A stretch of DNA of 64,000 nt from Streptomyces sp. NBC_00513 (GCF_041431415.1 NZ_CP107845.1:4464001-4528000); one strand, 5' to 3'. Shown: positions 26,060 to 35,516, counted from the first letter of the stretch. The notes: generated from the letters alone by a model not told the origin. A program made the numbers and translations.

Positions 26060-26533
26060 GTGCAGGTGCTTCAGGTTCAGCTTGAGGTAGGCGCGGACCC
26101 CGCCGAGGTCGGCCGGGCACGCCGGTGGGCGCGGTCCAGGCTGGCGGGCTCCGGCATAGGGGACGACGAACCGCTCGCCGAGATCCTGATCCTGCTGATC
26201 TCCGAGCTGGTCACCAACGCCGTCGTCCACACCGGCTGTCCGGCGGTGCTGCGGATGCTGTTCGGGGGCCCGGGGGTGCGGGTCGAGGTGGCCGACGCGA
26301 GCGACCGGGCGCCGGCCCGCCGGCAGGCGGCCGGAGACGACACGGGCGGGCGCGGCCTGGAGCTGGTGGACGGCCTGGCGGACCGCTGGGGCTGGCAGCC
26401 CGAGGGCGCCGGCAAGCGGATCTGGTGCGAGGTCGACCGCGCGGAGAAGGCGGCCGCGGACTGCGCCGCGGACGGCCTCCGGAAACCTTCCGAACATTTT
26501 GACCAGAACCGGGAACCCCGCGTGTACCTCTAA
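26060..26533 (+). CDS. RsbW-like ATP-binding protein
   Basis: The 157-residue HATPase_c_2 protein has the N-box 'LISELVTNAVVHT', G1 'RVEVADASD' and G2 'GGRGLELVD'. It is one of many stand-alone anti-sigma-factor-like kinases in Streptomyces. No DUF397/XRE partner is next to it, so the partner is unknown. GTG at 26060 overlaps no other gene; a strong terminator follows at 26695. Confidence 0.87.
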   Translation: MQVLQVQLEVGADPAEVGRARRWARSRLAGSGIGDDEPLAEILILLISELVTNAVVHTGCPAVLRMLFGGPGVRVEVADASDRAPARRQAAGDDTGGRGLELVDGLADRWGWQPEGAGKRIWCEVDRAEKAAADCAADGLRKPSEHFDQNREPRVYL

Positions 26534-26694
26534 CGAGGTGTTGACGGTTCGTCACATCTTGATCACTCTGGTGTGGAGCGATTCGTCGCGAGGGGACGCC
26601 AAGGGTCCTGCCTTGACGAGTGCGGGTCGTGGGGTGGCGGCTGCCGTGCCGCGCTCGGGGCGTGCATGCGCGTCGCCGCCACCCGCAGGTCGAA

Positions 26695-26728
26695 CCGCTC
26701 CGGGGCCCGCGACCGGGCCCCGGAGCGG
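26695..26728. terminator. Strong hairpin terminator
   Basis: Perfect 15-bp stem CCGCTCCGGGGCCCG with the 4-nt loop CGAC, between the convergent genes ending at 26533 and 26813. Confidence 0.85.
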
Positions 26729-26812
26729 GTGCCTGGCGGGGCGGTGTCCCGGGACGGTCGAGCGGGAGCGCCTGGTGGGTGGGTCGGGTTCGGTTGGGCG
26801 GGAGTGCCGGTG

Positions 26813-27115
26813 TCAGCCGGTGCTGTCATCGCCGGACGGCAGGCTCGCCGGCAGGATCTCGTCTGTTTCCTCGCCACCCATGGCAGCGAGCAGAAGTTGT
26901 CGCGCTTCGTCCAGGCGGCGGGCGTAGTCCGGCAGGAAGACCTCGGGCAGCGTCGTTTCGAGAGTCCCCGAGATCGCGTGGATCCCGGACCAGACCGCAC
27001 GATCGGGCACGATGCCCGCGAGTCTGTCGGACCGCATCATGACCTCGTGGAGCCAGTGGGACAGGACGAACGCCTGGTCGCGCGTGAGTCTGATGAGCAC
27101 CGATTCCTCGTCCAC
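26813..27115 (-). CDS. Small hypothetical protein
   Basis: The 100-residue acidic protein reads 'VLIRLTRDQAFVLSHWLHEVMMRS' and then 'ARRLDEARQLLLAAMGGEETDEILP'; it is mainly helical. The family was not recognised. GTG at 27115 was taken as start because the conserved-looking part begins there; the RBS is weak. It sits beside, but is separated by a hairpin from, the restriction-modification genes, and codon usage is that of the host. Confidence 0.55.
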   Translation of the reverse strand: MDEESVLIRLTRDQAFVLSHWLHEVMMRSDRLAGIVPDRAVWSGIHAISGTLETTLPEVFLPDYARRLDEARQLLLAAMGGEETDEILPASLPSGDDSTG

Positions 27116-27155
27116 GCGGTCACCGTACAGCCGAGGTAGGTCGAATGGCTGCGGG

Positions 27156-27211
27156 CTGCGGGCTGTCGCATCGACCGGCCAGGGTGGCCGGTCGATGCGA
27201 CAGGGCCGCAG
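27156..27211 (-). terminator. Long hairpin downstream of the restriction-modification operon
   Basis: Arms 27163-27181 and 27185-27203 are perfectly complementary (19 bp, loop GGG). After a short bulge the stem is extended by CTGCGG/CCGCAG to 27156-27211. It lies about 200 bp past the restriction gene stop codon. Confidence 0.75.
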
Positions 27212-27407
27212 CGGGCGGCCCGCTGAACCTCCGGATACCCGGGGTCCCCCTTGCGCGCATCGCACTGCGAAGGTCATTGCCCGGGGCGGATAGGGGTGCG
27301 ATCACAGGCTGCGGACATGTGCTTTGCAGGTGGGGTCCGTCCTGCCCGGGTTCCCACGACTCCGTGACGGAGACACGGGCTATTGCTGCCATCCGCCGTC
27401 GTTGATG

Positions 27408-28337
27408 TCAGCCGTGGATGTCGGCTTCACGCCCGCTTGCGGTCGAGGATGCCGCCCGCGTCGATTGCCCGGGAATTTCCGGGCCAGGAATCCCGTGCTT
27501 CTTGAGTGCAGAAATTCTACTGGCGATGGCCTTCGAGAATGCGTCCCATCCCACAGTGGTGGAGGGTTCCGAGAAATTACCACTCCCCATGGGGGCCGTC
27601 ACGTAGCAGACTCCGTCATACAGTTCGTCCTCAAGGAGCCTCTCGCAGAAAATCCCGCCACGACCCTGGTATGACTTACCGCGCCAGGCATCGTCGACGA
27701 GAATCGGCGACTTTGCGATGCGTACCGGACGTCGAGAGTCCTCGTCGTCCTGCATGATGAAAAGGTATCCCAGCCAGGGCTTCTCGGATTCGGGGTAAAT
27801 CTTGAAGAATGCCCGTCGGACGTCTGTTGCGCTACCTACGGCCTCCTCCACCCGATTGTTGAAATTGTTTCCGTATGAGGGGCCGCCCAACGCCTTGAGC
27901 TCGAACGCGGCAACGAGACTTTCGCCCCAGTTGACTACCAGGTCCCATTTCTTCTGAGGTCGGTATGACCCTGGGAGCTCAAGCTGAGATGCAGTTTGGA
28001 TGCAGCTTTCCGGATATCCGGCATCCCGAAAGAACCCGGCGATCAGATTGACGATCGGGTCGAACTGCTTGCCGCCCCTGACCGATCCTTCCGTTCCCGT
28101 TTCTTCGCCAGGATCTGCTCCCGCGGCAACAGCATCGGAATCGCCTTCGGTCGCCGCCACCCTAATGGCCAGATCCTTGGCGTCGGCACTCGCGCCAGGG
28201 TTGCCGAGGATTTCTGCGGCCTTCTTGTCCTTTTCCATCTTGGCGATTTTTTTGGCCCGCGCTTTTGCGGCCTGCTCTTCCTTGATTTTCCAGTACGCCG
28301 AAATGGCACCTTCGAGGTCCAGGTGGCTGACTGCCAA
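27408..28337 (-). CDS. PaeR7I/XhoI-family type II restriction endonuclease
   Basis: The 309-residue protein has a Lys/Ala-rich coiled-coil-like N-terminus (15-45), then the PaeR7I-family core. Key elements are Asp132 in 'KKWDLVVNW', Glu146-Leu-Lys148 in 'AAFELKALGGPSYGNNFNNR' (the PD-(D/E)xK catalytic set) and 'EEAVGSATD'. PaeR7I and XhoI cleave CTCGAG, so this specificity is predicted. The gene lies 11 bp downstream of its methylase gene. GC content and codon choice are lower than in the neighbours, a sign of horizontal gain. Confidence 0.9.
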   Translation of the reverse strand: MAVSHLDLEGAISAYWKIKEEQAAKARAKKIAKMEKDKKAAEILGNPGASADAKDLAIRVAATEGDSDAVAAGADPGEETGTEGSVRGGKQFDPIVNLIAGFFRDAGYPESCIQTASQLELPGSYRPQKKWDLVVNWGESLVAAFELKALGGPSYGNNFNNRVEEAVGSATDVRRAFFKIYPESEKPWLGYLFIMQDDEDSRRPVRIAKSPILVDDAWRGKSYQGRGGIFCERLLEDELYDGVCYVTAPMGSGNFSEPSTTVGWDAFSKAIASRISALKKHGIPGPEIPGQSTRAASSTASGREADIHG

Positions 28338-28348
28338 GATGAACTCTC

Positions 28349-30028
28349 CTAGTCGGGTAGCTCGGCCAGGCCATAGACTCGGAGAGCTGCCGCCGTGGCC
28401 GCATCGACGTCACGATCATCAAAGGCAGACGTCAAGGCGGCCTGGTCCTCAGGTGAGATCTCGGATGGCAGAGGAACGCGAATTCGTCGCAGATACTGCG
28501 CTTGGAAGCGCAACGTCCCTCCGCGCATCTTCACTGCATACGCTTCCACGAAGGCTTCGGCCACCCGGGACAGCAGGATGCCCCCGAGTACTCGCATGTC
28601 CCACGAGTCCGAGACGATGAAGTACAGGTTGTGGTGAGGGTACAGCCGTCCTGGATCAAGCACCGGATGGATGGTCAACTTCATGTCCGGGAACAGCAAC
28701 TTCGGCCTACCGGCCAGGTGCGGGTCGACCTTATCGATGGTCTTGTACCAACGATGGGGCTGCTTGACCGCTACGTACCGCTTTCGTAGAGCCTCGCCGT
28801 GCTCTTCGAGGTAGCCGGCCAGCTTGGGGTACTCGGAGAGGTCGACCAGATTGCCGGCGTCGTCCCAAGGGTTGACGAGGTGGCTGCCGTTCCAGTCGAG
28901 CCACCCGGACGTGGTGTCCCGCACCATCGCCATGGGGAGAAGCCGTTCCTTCTCGACAATGCTGGTGCTCTGCGTGAGGAAGACCTTGTCCGCTCCCGTG
29001 GCTACGCCAATTCCGACCCGTGTTCCGCTGGACGAGTCCTCCAACAGCCCGAAGCGGTCACTCAGGTCTTCCAGCATGGCCAGTCTGGCCGGCGACCCGG
29101 CAGGCCAGGAGTCGGTGCCATCGAACCAATGGGGAAGTCGGGCAGCGTGAAAGGAGTCACCGCTGATGTGCGGCTCATCTGCAGTGTTGACCCATTCTTT
29201 GAATTCGGCGATCGAGCCCGGCCCAAAGTGCTTCGTGGTGTCGGCGACGACGGCAGTTCCCTGCGGTCCGTTGCGGATGATGGAGATCGCCGGATAGGCG
29301 GATACCTGCTCTTGGAACGCATCTACGTCATGCATGCTGAGTACGAGATCAACACTGTATGAGCGTGATACGAGTTCGCGAAGCTTACTACCGTACTGAT
29401 TTCGCATCCAGCGGTCGGCGCAGATGAAACCAAGCACTCCGTCGGGTTTGAGGCTTTTCAGTCCGATCTCGTAAAATCCGATGTACACATCAGCTCTGCC
29501 GCCCATGGCGGTGCAGGCCGACCTGTAGGCCTTCATTCGTTCAGCGGGAACGTCTTCCAGTCGAATGTAGGGGGGATTTCCTACGACGAAGTCGGCGTTT
29601 CTTCCCGGCTCTTTCTGAAGGAGATAGTCGCCCTGGTTGATCCACGCTTTGGCCAGCTTCCGGGCGTCATCCTGATTCCATCCATCCGCGTGGAGGCGCT
29701 CTGCGACCAGCTTGCGGCTGTCTCGGACATTGGGAGCCAGCAGGTCGTATGCGCTTACGGCGTCCACAGCTTCACCGATTGACCTGTCATGCAATCGGCA
29801 GGAGGCGCTTAGCCGCTCGGTGATCGGTCCGAGGAAGGCGCCGGATCCACAGGCCGGTTCCACGATGTGCATTTGAGTGAGATCGCGGTCGGGCGTGTAG
29901 CCGACCAGATCCAAGATCGCTTCGACCACCCAGCGGTGTGTGAATACCTCGCCGTGTTGAACCGCCTCGGTGAGCGAGTCACTGAGGTGAGCGCTGTCCG
30001 TGTTGGTAGTCGTGAGGATGCTTGCCAC
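28349..30028 (-). CDS. N6-adenine DNA methyltransferase of the restriction-modification pair
   Basis: The 559-residue protein has the AdoMet motif I 'EPACGSGAFL' (57-66) and the catalytic motif IV NPPY (151-154), in the gamma-type order (motif I before IV, target recognition at the C-terminus). It resembles M.PaeR7I/M.XhoI, which methylate adenine in CTCGAG. GTG at 30028 is the start. The methylase gene precedes the nuclease gene, so protection should be made first. No separate controller (C) gene is visible. Confidence 0.92.
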   Translation of the reverse strand: MASILTTTNTDSAHLSDSLTEAVQHGEVFTHRWVVEAILDLVGYTPDRDLTQMHIVEPACGSGAFLGPITERLSASCRLHDRSIGEAVDAVSAYDLLAPNVRDSRKLVAERLHADGWNQDDARKLAKAWINQGDYLLQKEPGRNADFVVGNPPYIRLEDVPAERMKAYRSACTAMGGRADVYIGFYEIGLKSLKPDGVLGFICADRWMRNQYGSKLRELVSRSYSVDLVLSMHDVDAFQEQVSAYPAISIIRNGPQGTAVVADTTKHFGPGSIAEFKEWVNTADEPHISGDSFHAARLPHWFDGTDSWPAGSPARLAMLEDLSDRFGLLEDSSSGTRVGIGVATGADKVFLTQSTSIVEKERLLPMAMVRDTTSGWLDWNGSHLVNPWDDAGNLVDLSEYPKLAGYLEEHGEALRKRYVAVKQPHRWYKTIDKVDPHLAGRPKLLFPDMKLTIHPVLDPGRLYPHHNLYFIVSDSWDMRVLGGILLSRVAEAFVEAYAVKMRGGTLRFQAQYLRRIRVPLPSEISPEDQAALTSAFDDRDVDAATAAALRVYGLAELPD

Positions 30029-30493
30029 GCTGTGACGATACAGGCAGGCGGTCGGCGACTCGGGGCCCTGACGGGGTGGAAGCGGTCAAGGTGGCGGGGC
30101 CGCTTGGCAGGTGTCATGCCGGTTGTCTGCAGGACACCACGCCGGCTGCCGACGGGCGTCGGATTTCTACCCACCATTGCCGGGCCCCCTCACGTTCACG
30201 ACGACCTGTCGGAACCCGCAGACGACGCTCCGTCCATCTCGGAGTCGCGATGTGGTGGTCGCGTGCGCGCTGCGGAACCGGCAGAGCATGTCCAGGCGTG
30301 GCGAACTGTTCGCGCAGCCCGCCAAGGGTTGATTGAGCACATGCGAAAGGCTCTGTGGCGAACGTGAGGGGTGGTTCAGGCAGCCGAGGTCGATCTTCCG
30401 ACTCGGCCTGGTCCCGGACGCGGCCTGCCCGCCGGGCCCAGCCGCCTTGGCCGTAGGCCGGGGTTGTCCCGGTCCGTGCGGGCTGCGGGCCGG
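30029..30493. other. Intergenic region flanking the restriction-modification island
   Basis: Short frames only, none protein-like. The segment holds the promoter side of the methylase gene and the end of the cyclase-family gene. No repeat, integrase remnant or attachment site was recognised at this likely island border. Confidence 0.5.
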
Positions 30494-31429
30494 TCAGAGG
30501 ATGGCGACCGGGGCCACCGGGGTGCCTACCGCGCCGACGAAGGGTTCGGGCATCGCGGAGAGGAGGAACGCGTGGCGGGATTCTTCTGCACAGGCTGTGG
30601 ACAACTTTTCGAGATTCCAGTTCTGGCCCTGGTGCATGCCCATCTCCACCAGGTCCAGCGCGTGCACCGGCAACCAGAGGTTGTCGATCTCCGGCGGGAA
30701 GATCTCGAAGGTCAGGGTGTCATTGGCGACGGCCGCCACGTCCCGGGCGTGGAACCACTCGGGCGTACGGACGGACAGGCCGGGTGACGGGAAGCCGTAG
30801 CCGTGCTTGTCGCCGGCCAGGTAGACCTGGATCTGGCCCGTGCGGACCAGGACGATGTCCCCGGCGCGGACGGTCACCCCGCCGAACTCCTCCGCCTCCG
30901 CGAGGTCCTCGGGCGTCACGGCGTGGTCGCCCGGGAGCCGGTCCAGGCCCTTGGCGCGGGCCACGTCCAGCAGGACCCCGCGCGAGACGATGGGTCCCGC
31001 CTTGTCGATGCCGCTGAACTCCGCCCGCCCGTGCGCCGTGACGGTGCCGGCGGGGCGGCCGTTGTAGATCCTCCCGGAGTGGGAGACGTGGGTGAGGGCG
31101 TCCCAGTGGGTGGCGCACTGGAGTCCCATCGTCACGGCGTCGTCGCTGCACGCGACCGTGCCCGGACCGAAGATCTCCTGGTTGACCTGCACCATCGTGT
31201 GCAGCGGGTTGATCCGGCCGGGGATCATGCCGACCTGTACCCCGTCCTCCTTGAGCGGGAGCGCGAGCGGGATCCGGCGGCCGGTGCGGATCTCGGCGGC
31301 GGCTGCCCGGACGATCTCGTCGGTGATCAGGTTGAGGGTGCCGATCTCGTCGTCCGCTCCCCAGCGGCCCCAGTTGTTGACGCGCTTGGCGATGTCGTGG
31401 AACTCGGCGGGCATGCCCATCTGACTCAT
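30494..31429 (-). CDS. Cyclase-family (kynurenine formamidase-like) hydrolase
   Basis: The 311-residue protein of the putative cyclase family has the metal-binding motif 'HWDALTHVSHSG' (H-x-D-x3-H, about residues 110-121). Such enzymes are Zn/Mn-dependent hydrolases acting on amides, lactones or cyclic esters. The start 'MSQMGM' follows AAGGAG closely; ATG at 31420 is an alternative. It is divergent from an SDR gene, with regulon palindrome c between them (63 bp from this start), so it probably belongs to the catabolic regulon. Confidence 0.87.
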   Translation of the reverse strand: MSQMGMPAEFHDIAKRVNNWGRWGADDEIGTLNLITDEIVRAAAAEIRTGRRIPLALPLKEDGVQVGMIPGRINPLHTMVQVNQEIFGPGTVACSDDAVTMGLQCATHWDALTHVSHSGRIYNGRPAGTVTAHGRAEFSGIDKAGPIVSRGVLLDVARAKGLDRLPGDHAVTPEDLAEAEEFGGVTVRAGDIVLVRTGQIQVYLAGDKHGYGFPSPGLSVRTPEWFHARDVAAVANDTLTFEIFPPEIDNLWLPVHALDLVEMGMHQGQNWNLEKLSTACAEESRHAFLLSAMPEPFVGAVGTPVAPVAIL

Positions 31430-31492
31430 CAGCTCCTTGCCATGTGGAACCCCACAGGGGCTTGTGCGGGCGCGTCCGCCTGCCCATAGAAT

Positions 31493-31507
31493 CTAACGGT
31501 CCGTCAG
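31493..31507. promoter_or_regulatory. Regulon palindrome c (CTAAC GGTCC GTCAG)
   Basis: One arm mismatch; flanked by AT and AA. It lies between the divergent cyclase-family gene and the SDR operon, 22 bp before the SDR GTG at 31530. Confidence 0.75.
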
Positions 31508-31529
31508 AAATCGCGGGAAGGGGTCGGGC

Positions 31530-32450
31530 GTGGGGAACTTCTTGGCAGGCAAGGTCGTCGCCGTCACCGGCGCGGGCCGGGGCATCGGGCGGGCCGTGGC
31601 ACTCGCCGCGGCCGCCGAGGGCGCCCGGGTCGTCGTCAACGACTACGGCGTCGGCATCGAGGGCGGCGAACCCACGAGCGAGATAGCCGAGGCGGTGGTC
31701 AAGGAGATCGTCGCCGCGGGCGGCGAGGCCGTGGCCGTCGCCGACGACGTCTCCACGATGGCGGGCGGACAGCGCGTCGTCGACACCGCGCTCGCCCGGT
31801 ACGGGCGGATCGACGGTGTCGTGTGCGTGGCGGGCATCCTGCGCGAGCGGATGCTCTTCAACATGTCCGAGGAGGAGTGGGACCCGGTCGTCGCCACCCA
31901 CCTCAAGGGCACCTTCACCGTCTTCCGCGCCGCCTGCGCCGTCATGCGCAAGCAGGGCGGCGGCACCCTGATCGGCTTCACCAGCGGCAACCACCAGGGC
32001 TCCGTCGCCCAGGCCAACTACAGCGCCGCCAAGGGCGGCATCATCTCCCTCGTCCGCTCCGCCGCGCTCGGGCTCGCCAAGTACGGGGTCACGGCCAACG
32101 CCGTCGCGCCCGTCGCCCGTACCCGGATGTCGGCCAACGTGCCCATGGAGCTCAAGGAGATCGGCGAGCCCGAGGACGTCGCCGCGCTGGTCACCTACCT
32201 GCTCTCCGACCGGGCCGTCGCCGTCGGCGGCGAGCGGATCACCGGGCAGGTCTACACGATCGCCGGCCCGAAGATCGCCGTGTGGGCCCAGCCGCGCGAG
32301 CTGCGCGCCGGGTACGCGGAGGGCTCCTGGACCCCGGAGAAGATCGCCGACTTCCTCCCCGGGACGGTCGGTACCGATCCGATGCCGATGCTCGCGCAGC
32401 TCGAAGCCATGGCGAAGGCGGCGGCCGCCAAGGACCGCCCCAACGCGTAG
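31530..32450 (+). CDS. Short-chain dehydrogenase (17-beta-HSD4/MFE-2-like)
   Basis: The 306-residue SDR has the NAD(P) motif TGAGRGIG (13-20), Asp near 'NDYG', and the catalytic Ser152, Tyr164 and Lys168 (YSAAK). The extra residues after 'VVVNDYGVGIEGGEPTSE' are typical of the hydroxyacyl-CoA dehydrogenase branch related to peroxisomal MFE-2. It probably oxidises a 3-hydroxyacyl-CoA. It heads an operon with an acyl-CoA dehydrogenase (10 bp gap) and a zinc alcohol dehydrogenase. Confidence 0.9.
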   Translation: MGNFLAGKVVAVTGAGRGIGRAVALAAAAEGARVVVNDYGVGIEGGEPTSEIAEAVVKEIVAAGGEAVAVADDVSTMAGGQRVVDTALARYGRIDGVVCVAGILRERMLFNMSEEEWDPVVATHLKGTFTVFRAACAVMRKQGGGTLIGFTSGNHQGSVAQANYSAAKGGIISLVRSAALGLAKYGVTANAVAPVARTRMSANVPMELKEIGEPEDVAALVTYLLSDRAVAVGGERITGQVYTIAGPKIAVWAQPRELRAGYAEGSWTPEKIADFLPGTVGTDPMPMLAQLEAMAKAAAAKDRPNA

Positions 32451-32460
32451 AGGGGGGCCG

Positions 32461-33708
32461 GTGGACTTCAGCTTCGGGGCCGAGGACGAGGCGCTGCGCG
32501 CCCGCGCCCGGTCGTGGCTGGCGGGGCACCTCGTCGGACCGTACGAACGGGCCGTCGGCCTCGGCGGACCCGGCAGCGAACACGAGGAGGTCGCGGCGCG
32601 GCGCGCCTGGGAACGGGAGTTGGGCGCCGGCGGCTGGATCGGACAGGGCTGGGAGGTCCCGGACGGGGCCTACGGGCAGCGGCGGCTCTCCCTGACCGGG
32701 CAGGTGGTGTGGGCGGAGGAGTACGCGGCGCTGCGCGCGCCCGGCCGGGTCGGCCACATCGGGGAGAACCTCCTCGCCCCCACCCTGATCGCCCACGGGA
32801 GCCGGGAGCAGCGCGAACGCTTCCTGCCCGGGATCGCGCGGGGCGAGGAGCTGTGGTGCCAGGGGTACAGCGAGCCGGGCGCCGGGTCCGACCTCGCCGG
32901 CATCCGCACGAAGGCGGTCCGGGACCCGGGCGTCCCGGGCGGCCCGTACCGGGTCACCGGGCAGAAGATCTGGACCTCCCTGGCCCGGGACGCGGACTGG
33001 TGCTTCGTCCTCGCCCGGACGGAGGCCGGATCGCGGCGGCACGCGGGGCTGTCGTTCCTCCTGGTGCGCATGGACCAGCCGGGGCGCGTCGAGGTCCGGC
33101 CGATCCGGCAGATGTCGGGGACGGCGGAGTTCAACGAGGTCTTCTTCGACGGGGCCCTCGCCGCCGAGGTCGTCGGCGGCGAGGGCAACGGCTGGTCGGT
33201 GGCCATGGGACTGCTCGCCCTCGAACGCGGGGTGTCCACCCTGGTCCAGCAGATCGGCTTCGCCGCGGAGCTGGAACGGGTGCTGGCGGCGTACACGGCC
33301 TCGGGCGCGGGCGGCACCGGGTACGGGGCCGGGTGCGGGGCCGCGGGAGAGGGCGACCCCGTACTGCGGGACCGACTCGTACGGCAGTGGGCCGAGCTGC
33401 GCACGATGCGGTGGAACGCGCTGCGGACCCTGGGCGCGGCCGGTGACGCGGGCGCGCCGAGCGTGGCGAAGTTGCTGTGGGGCGGCTGGCACAAGCGGCT
33501 CGGGGAACTGGCGGTCGCGGTCCGGGGCGCGGAGGCCGCCGCCGGGCCCGTGGACTGGGCGCCCGGTCTGCCGTACGAACTCGGACTCGACGAGGAGCAG
33601 CGCCTGTTCCTGTTCACCCGCGCCGACACGATCTACGGCGGTTCGGACGAGATCCAGCGGAACATCATCGCCGAGCGCGTGCTCGGCCTGCCGAAGGAGC
33701 CCAGGTGA
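32461..33708 (+). CDS. Acyl-CoA dehydrogenase
   Basis: The 415-residue protein has 'WCQGYSEPGAGSDLAGIRTKA', 'VTGQKIWTSLARDADW' and C-terminal 'YGGSDEIQRNIIAERVLGLPKE'. It is slightly longer than the 387-residue member at 23525, owing to a Gly-rich insertion around residue 280-295. It catalyses alpha,beta-desaturation of an acyl-CoA with FAD. GTG at 32461; the stop codon overlaps the GTG of the next gene. Confidence 0.9.
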   Translation: MDFSFGAEDEALRARARSWLAGHLVGPYERAVGLGGPGSEHEEVAARRAWERELGAGGWIGQGWEVPDGAYGQRRLSLTGQVVWAEEYAALRAPGRVGHIGENLLAPTLIAHGSREQRERFLPGIARGEELWCQGYSEPGAGSDLAGIRTKAVRDPGVPGGPYRVTGQKIWTSLARDADWCFVLARTEAGSRRHAGLSFLLVRMDQPGRVEVRPIRQMSGTAEFNEVFFDGALAAEVVGGEGNGWSVAMGLLALERGVSTLVQQIGFAAELERVLAAYTASGAGGTGYGAGCGAAGEGDPVLRDRLVRQWAELRTMRWNALRTLGAAGDAGAPSVAKLLWGGWHKRLGELAVAVRGAEAAAGPVDWAPGLPYELGLDEEQRLFLFTRADTIYGGSDEIQRNIIAERVLGLPKEPR

Positions 33709-34772
33709 GAGGCGTCGTGTTCGACGGCAAGCAGGCCCAGGTGGTCGAGGATCTGGAGATCCGCGACCCGGGGCCGGGAGAGGTGCTCGTCGCGATGGCG
33801 GCGGCCGGGCTGTGCCACAGCGACCTGTCGGTGATCGACGGGACGATCCCCTTCCCGCCGCCGGTGGTGCTGGGGCACGAGGGGGCGGGCGTGGTGGACG
33901 CGGTCGGCGCCGGGGTCACGCACGTGGTGCCCGGCGATCACGTCTCCCTGTCCACCCTCGCGAACTGCGGGGCGTGCGCGGACTGCGACCGGGGCCGGCC
34001 CACGATGTGCCGCAAGGCGATCGGGATGCCGGCGCAACCGTTCTCGCGGGGCGGGAAACCGCTGTTCCAGTTCGCCTCCAACTCGGCCTTCGCGGAACGC
34101 ACGATCGTCAAGGCCGTCCAGGCCGTGAAGATCCCCTCGGACATTCCGCTGACCTCGGCGGCGCTCATCGGGTGCGGGGTCCTGACGGGCGTCGGGGCGG
34201 TGTTGAACCGGGCGAGGGTCGACCGGGGCGAGTCGGTCGTCGTCATCGGCACCGGCGGCATCGGCCTCAACGTGCTCCAGGGCGCGCGGATCGCGGGCGC
34301 GACCACCATCGTCGCGGTGGACGCCAACCCGGCGAAGGAGGCGGTGGCCCGACAGTTCGGCGCCACCCACTTCATCGACGCCTCGGCGGTCGCGGACTCC
34401 TCGGCGGCGGTGCGGGAGATCCTGCCCACGGGGGCGGACCACGCCTTCGAGTGCGTGGGCAACGTGAAACTGATCCGCCAGGCCGTCGACCTCCTGGACC
34501 GGCACGGGCAGGCGATCCTGCTGGGCGTGCCGGGCTTCAAGGAGGAGGCGTCGTTCCTCGTGTCGTCCCTGTACCTGGACAAGACGATCATGGGCTGCCG
34601 GTACGGATCCTCGCGCCCCCAGCGCGACATCGCCCTCTACGCCGAGCTGTACCGGCAGGGCAGGCTGCTGCTGGACGAACTCGTCACCGAGGTCTACCCG
34701 ATCGAGGACTTCGCCAAGGCCGCCGACGACGCCCACCACGGCCGGGTGGCCCGCGGGGTCCTCACCTTCTGA
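33705..34772 (+). CDS. Zinc-dependent alcohol dehydrogenase
   Basis: The 355-residue MDR-family protein has the catalytic zinc ligands Cys in 'GLCHSDLS' and His in 'LGHEGAG', and the structural zinc site of four Cys in 'CGACADCDRGRPTMC'. The Rossmann motif is 'GTGGIGLN'. It oxidises an alcohol or reduces an aldehyde with NAD(P). GTG at 33705 overlaps the dehydrogenase stop (GTGA) and follows GAAGGAG, so the operon is translationally coupled. Confidence 0.9.
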   Translation: MRGVVFDGKQAQVVEDLEIRDPGPGEVLVAMAAAGLCHSDLSVIDGTIPFPPPVVLGHEGAGVVDAVGAGVTHVVPGDHVSLSTLANCGACADCDRGRPTMCRKAIGMPAQPFSRGGKPLFQFASNSAFAERTIVKAVQAVKIPSDIPLTSAALIGCGVLTGVGAVLNRARVDRGESVVVIGTGGIGLNVLQGARIAGATTIVAVDANPAKEAVARQFGATHFIDASAVADSSAAVREILPTGADHAFECVGNVKLIRQAVDLLDRHGQAILLGVPGFKEEASFLVSSLYLDKTIMGCRYGSSRPQRDIALYAELYRQGRLLLDELVTEVYPIEDFAKAADDAHHGRVARGVLTF

Positions 34773-34820
34773 GCCGCCTGCTCCGAGTCGTCTTTCGAGC
34801 CGCCTTTCGAGGTGGACGGC

Positions 34821-34861
34821 GAAGGGCCCGGCCGACGGGGAATCCGTCGGCCGGGCCCTTC
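34821..34861. terminator. Bidirectional hairpin terminator
   Basis: Perfect 18-bp stem GAAGGGCCCGGCCGACGG with the loop GGAAT, between the convergent alcohol dehydrogenase and flavin reductase genes. Confidence 0.9.
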
Positions 34862-34872
34862 GGGGCGGGGCG

Positions 34873-35499
34873 TCAGTCCGTGAAGCGGCCGAAGCGGCCC
34901 TTGTGGAAGAGCAGGGGATCGCCCTCGCCGTCCGCGCCCATGGCCTCGACGCGACCGACGACGATGAGGTGGTCCCCGCCGGTGTGGACGGCGTGGATCC
35001 GGCAGTCGATCCAGGCGGGCACGTCGTCGAGTCGCGGCGATCCGGTGACCGGGCTCGGGCGGTGCGGGACGCCGGCGAACTTGTCGGCGCCGCTCACGGC
35101 GAACGAGCGGCACAGGCCACCCTGTTCGGCCCCCAGGATGTTGACGCAGAAGACCCCGGCGCGGGCGATGCGCGGCCAGGTGGTCGACGTACGGGCCACC
35201 ATGAACGTGACCAGGGGCGGGTCGAGGGAGAGCGACGCGAAGGACTGGCAGGCGAAGCCTGCCGGCCCGTCCTCGTCCGCGCCGGGTGGGGCGGTGATGA
35301 CCGTGACCCCGCTGGCGAAGTTCGACAGCACGGCCCGGAACTCGGCGGGGCTGACGGGCGCGCGCTCGTCCTCGCCGACGGCCCGCAGGTCGGGGCGCGG
35401 CAGCGTGTTGACGGGTTCCGGCTCCGCCGCGGCGGAGGTGGGGGAGCCCACTGACCTGAGGTATCGGACGACGGTGGCCGCCATCCCTGCGTGTCCCAT
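34873..35499 (-). CDS. Flavin reductase (HsaB-like)
   Basis: The 208-residue protein has a flavin-reductase domain (about 50-205): 'FASGVTVITA', 'GFACQSFASLSLDPPLVTFMVAR', 'FCVNIL', and 'GDHLIVVGRVEAM'. Such proteins supply reduced FMN/FAD to a two-component monooxygenase. No matching oxygenase large subunit of the HsaA type is in the window. Palindrome d ends 18 bp before ATG at 35499; a second ATG at 35484 is possible. The first 45 residues are not part of the domain. Confidence 0.85.
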   Translation of the reverse strand: MGHAGMAATVVRYLRSVGSPTSAAAEPEPVNTLPRPDLRAVGEDERAPVSPAEFRAVLSNFASGVTVITAPPGADEDGPAGFACQSFASLSLDPPLVTFMVARTSTTWPRIARAGVFCVNILGAEQGGLCRSFAVSGADKFAGVPHRPSPVTGSPRLDDVPAWIDCRIHAVHTGGDHLIVVGRVEAMGADGEGDPLLFHKGRFGRFTD

Positions 35500-35516
35500 C
35501 ACAGGAACGATTGAAG

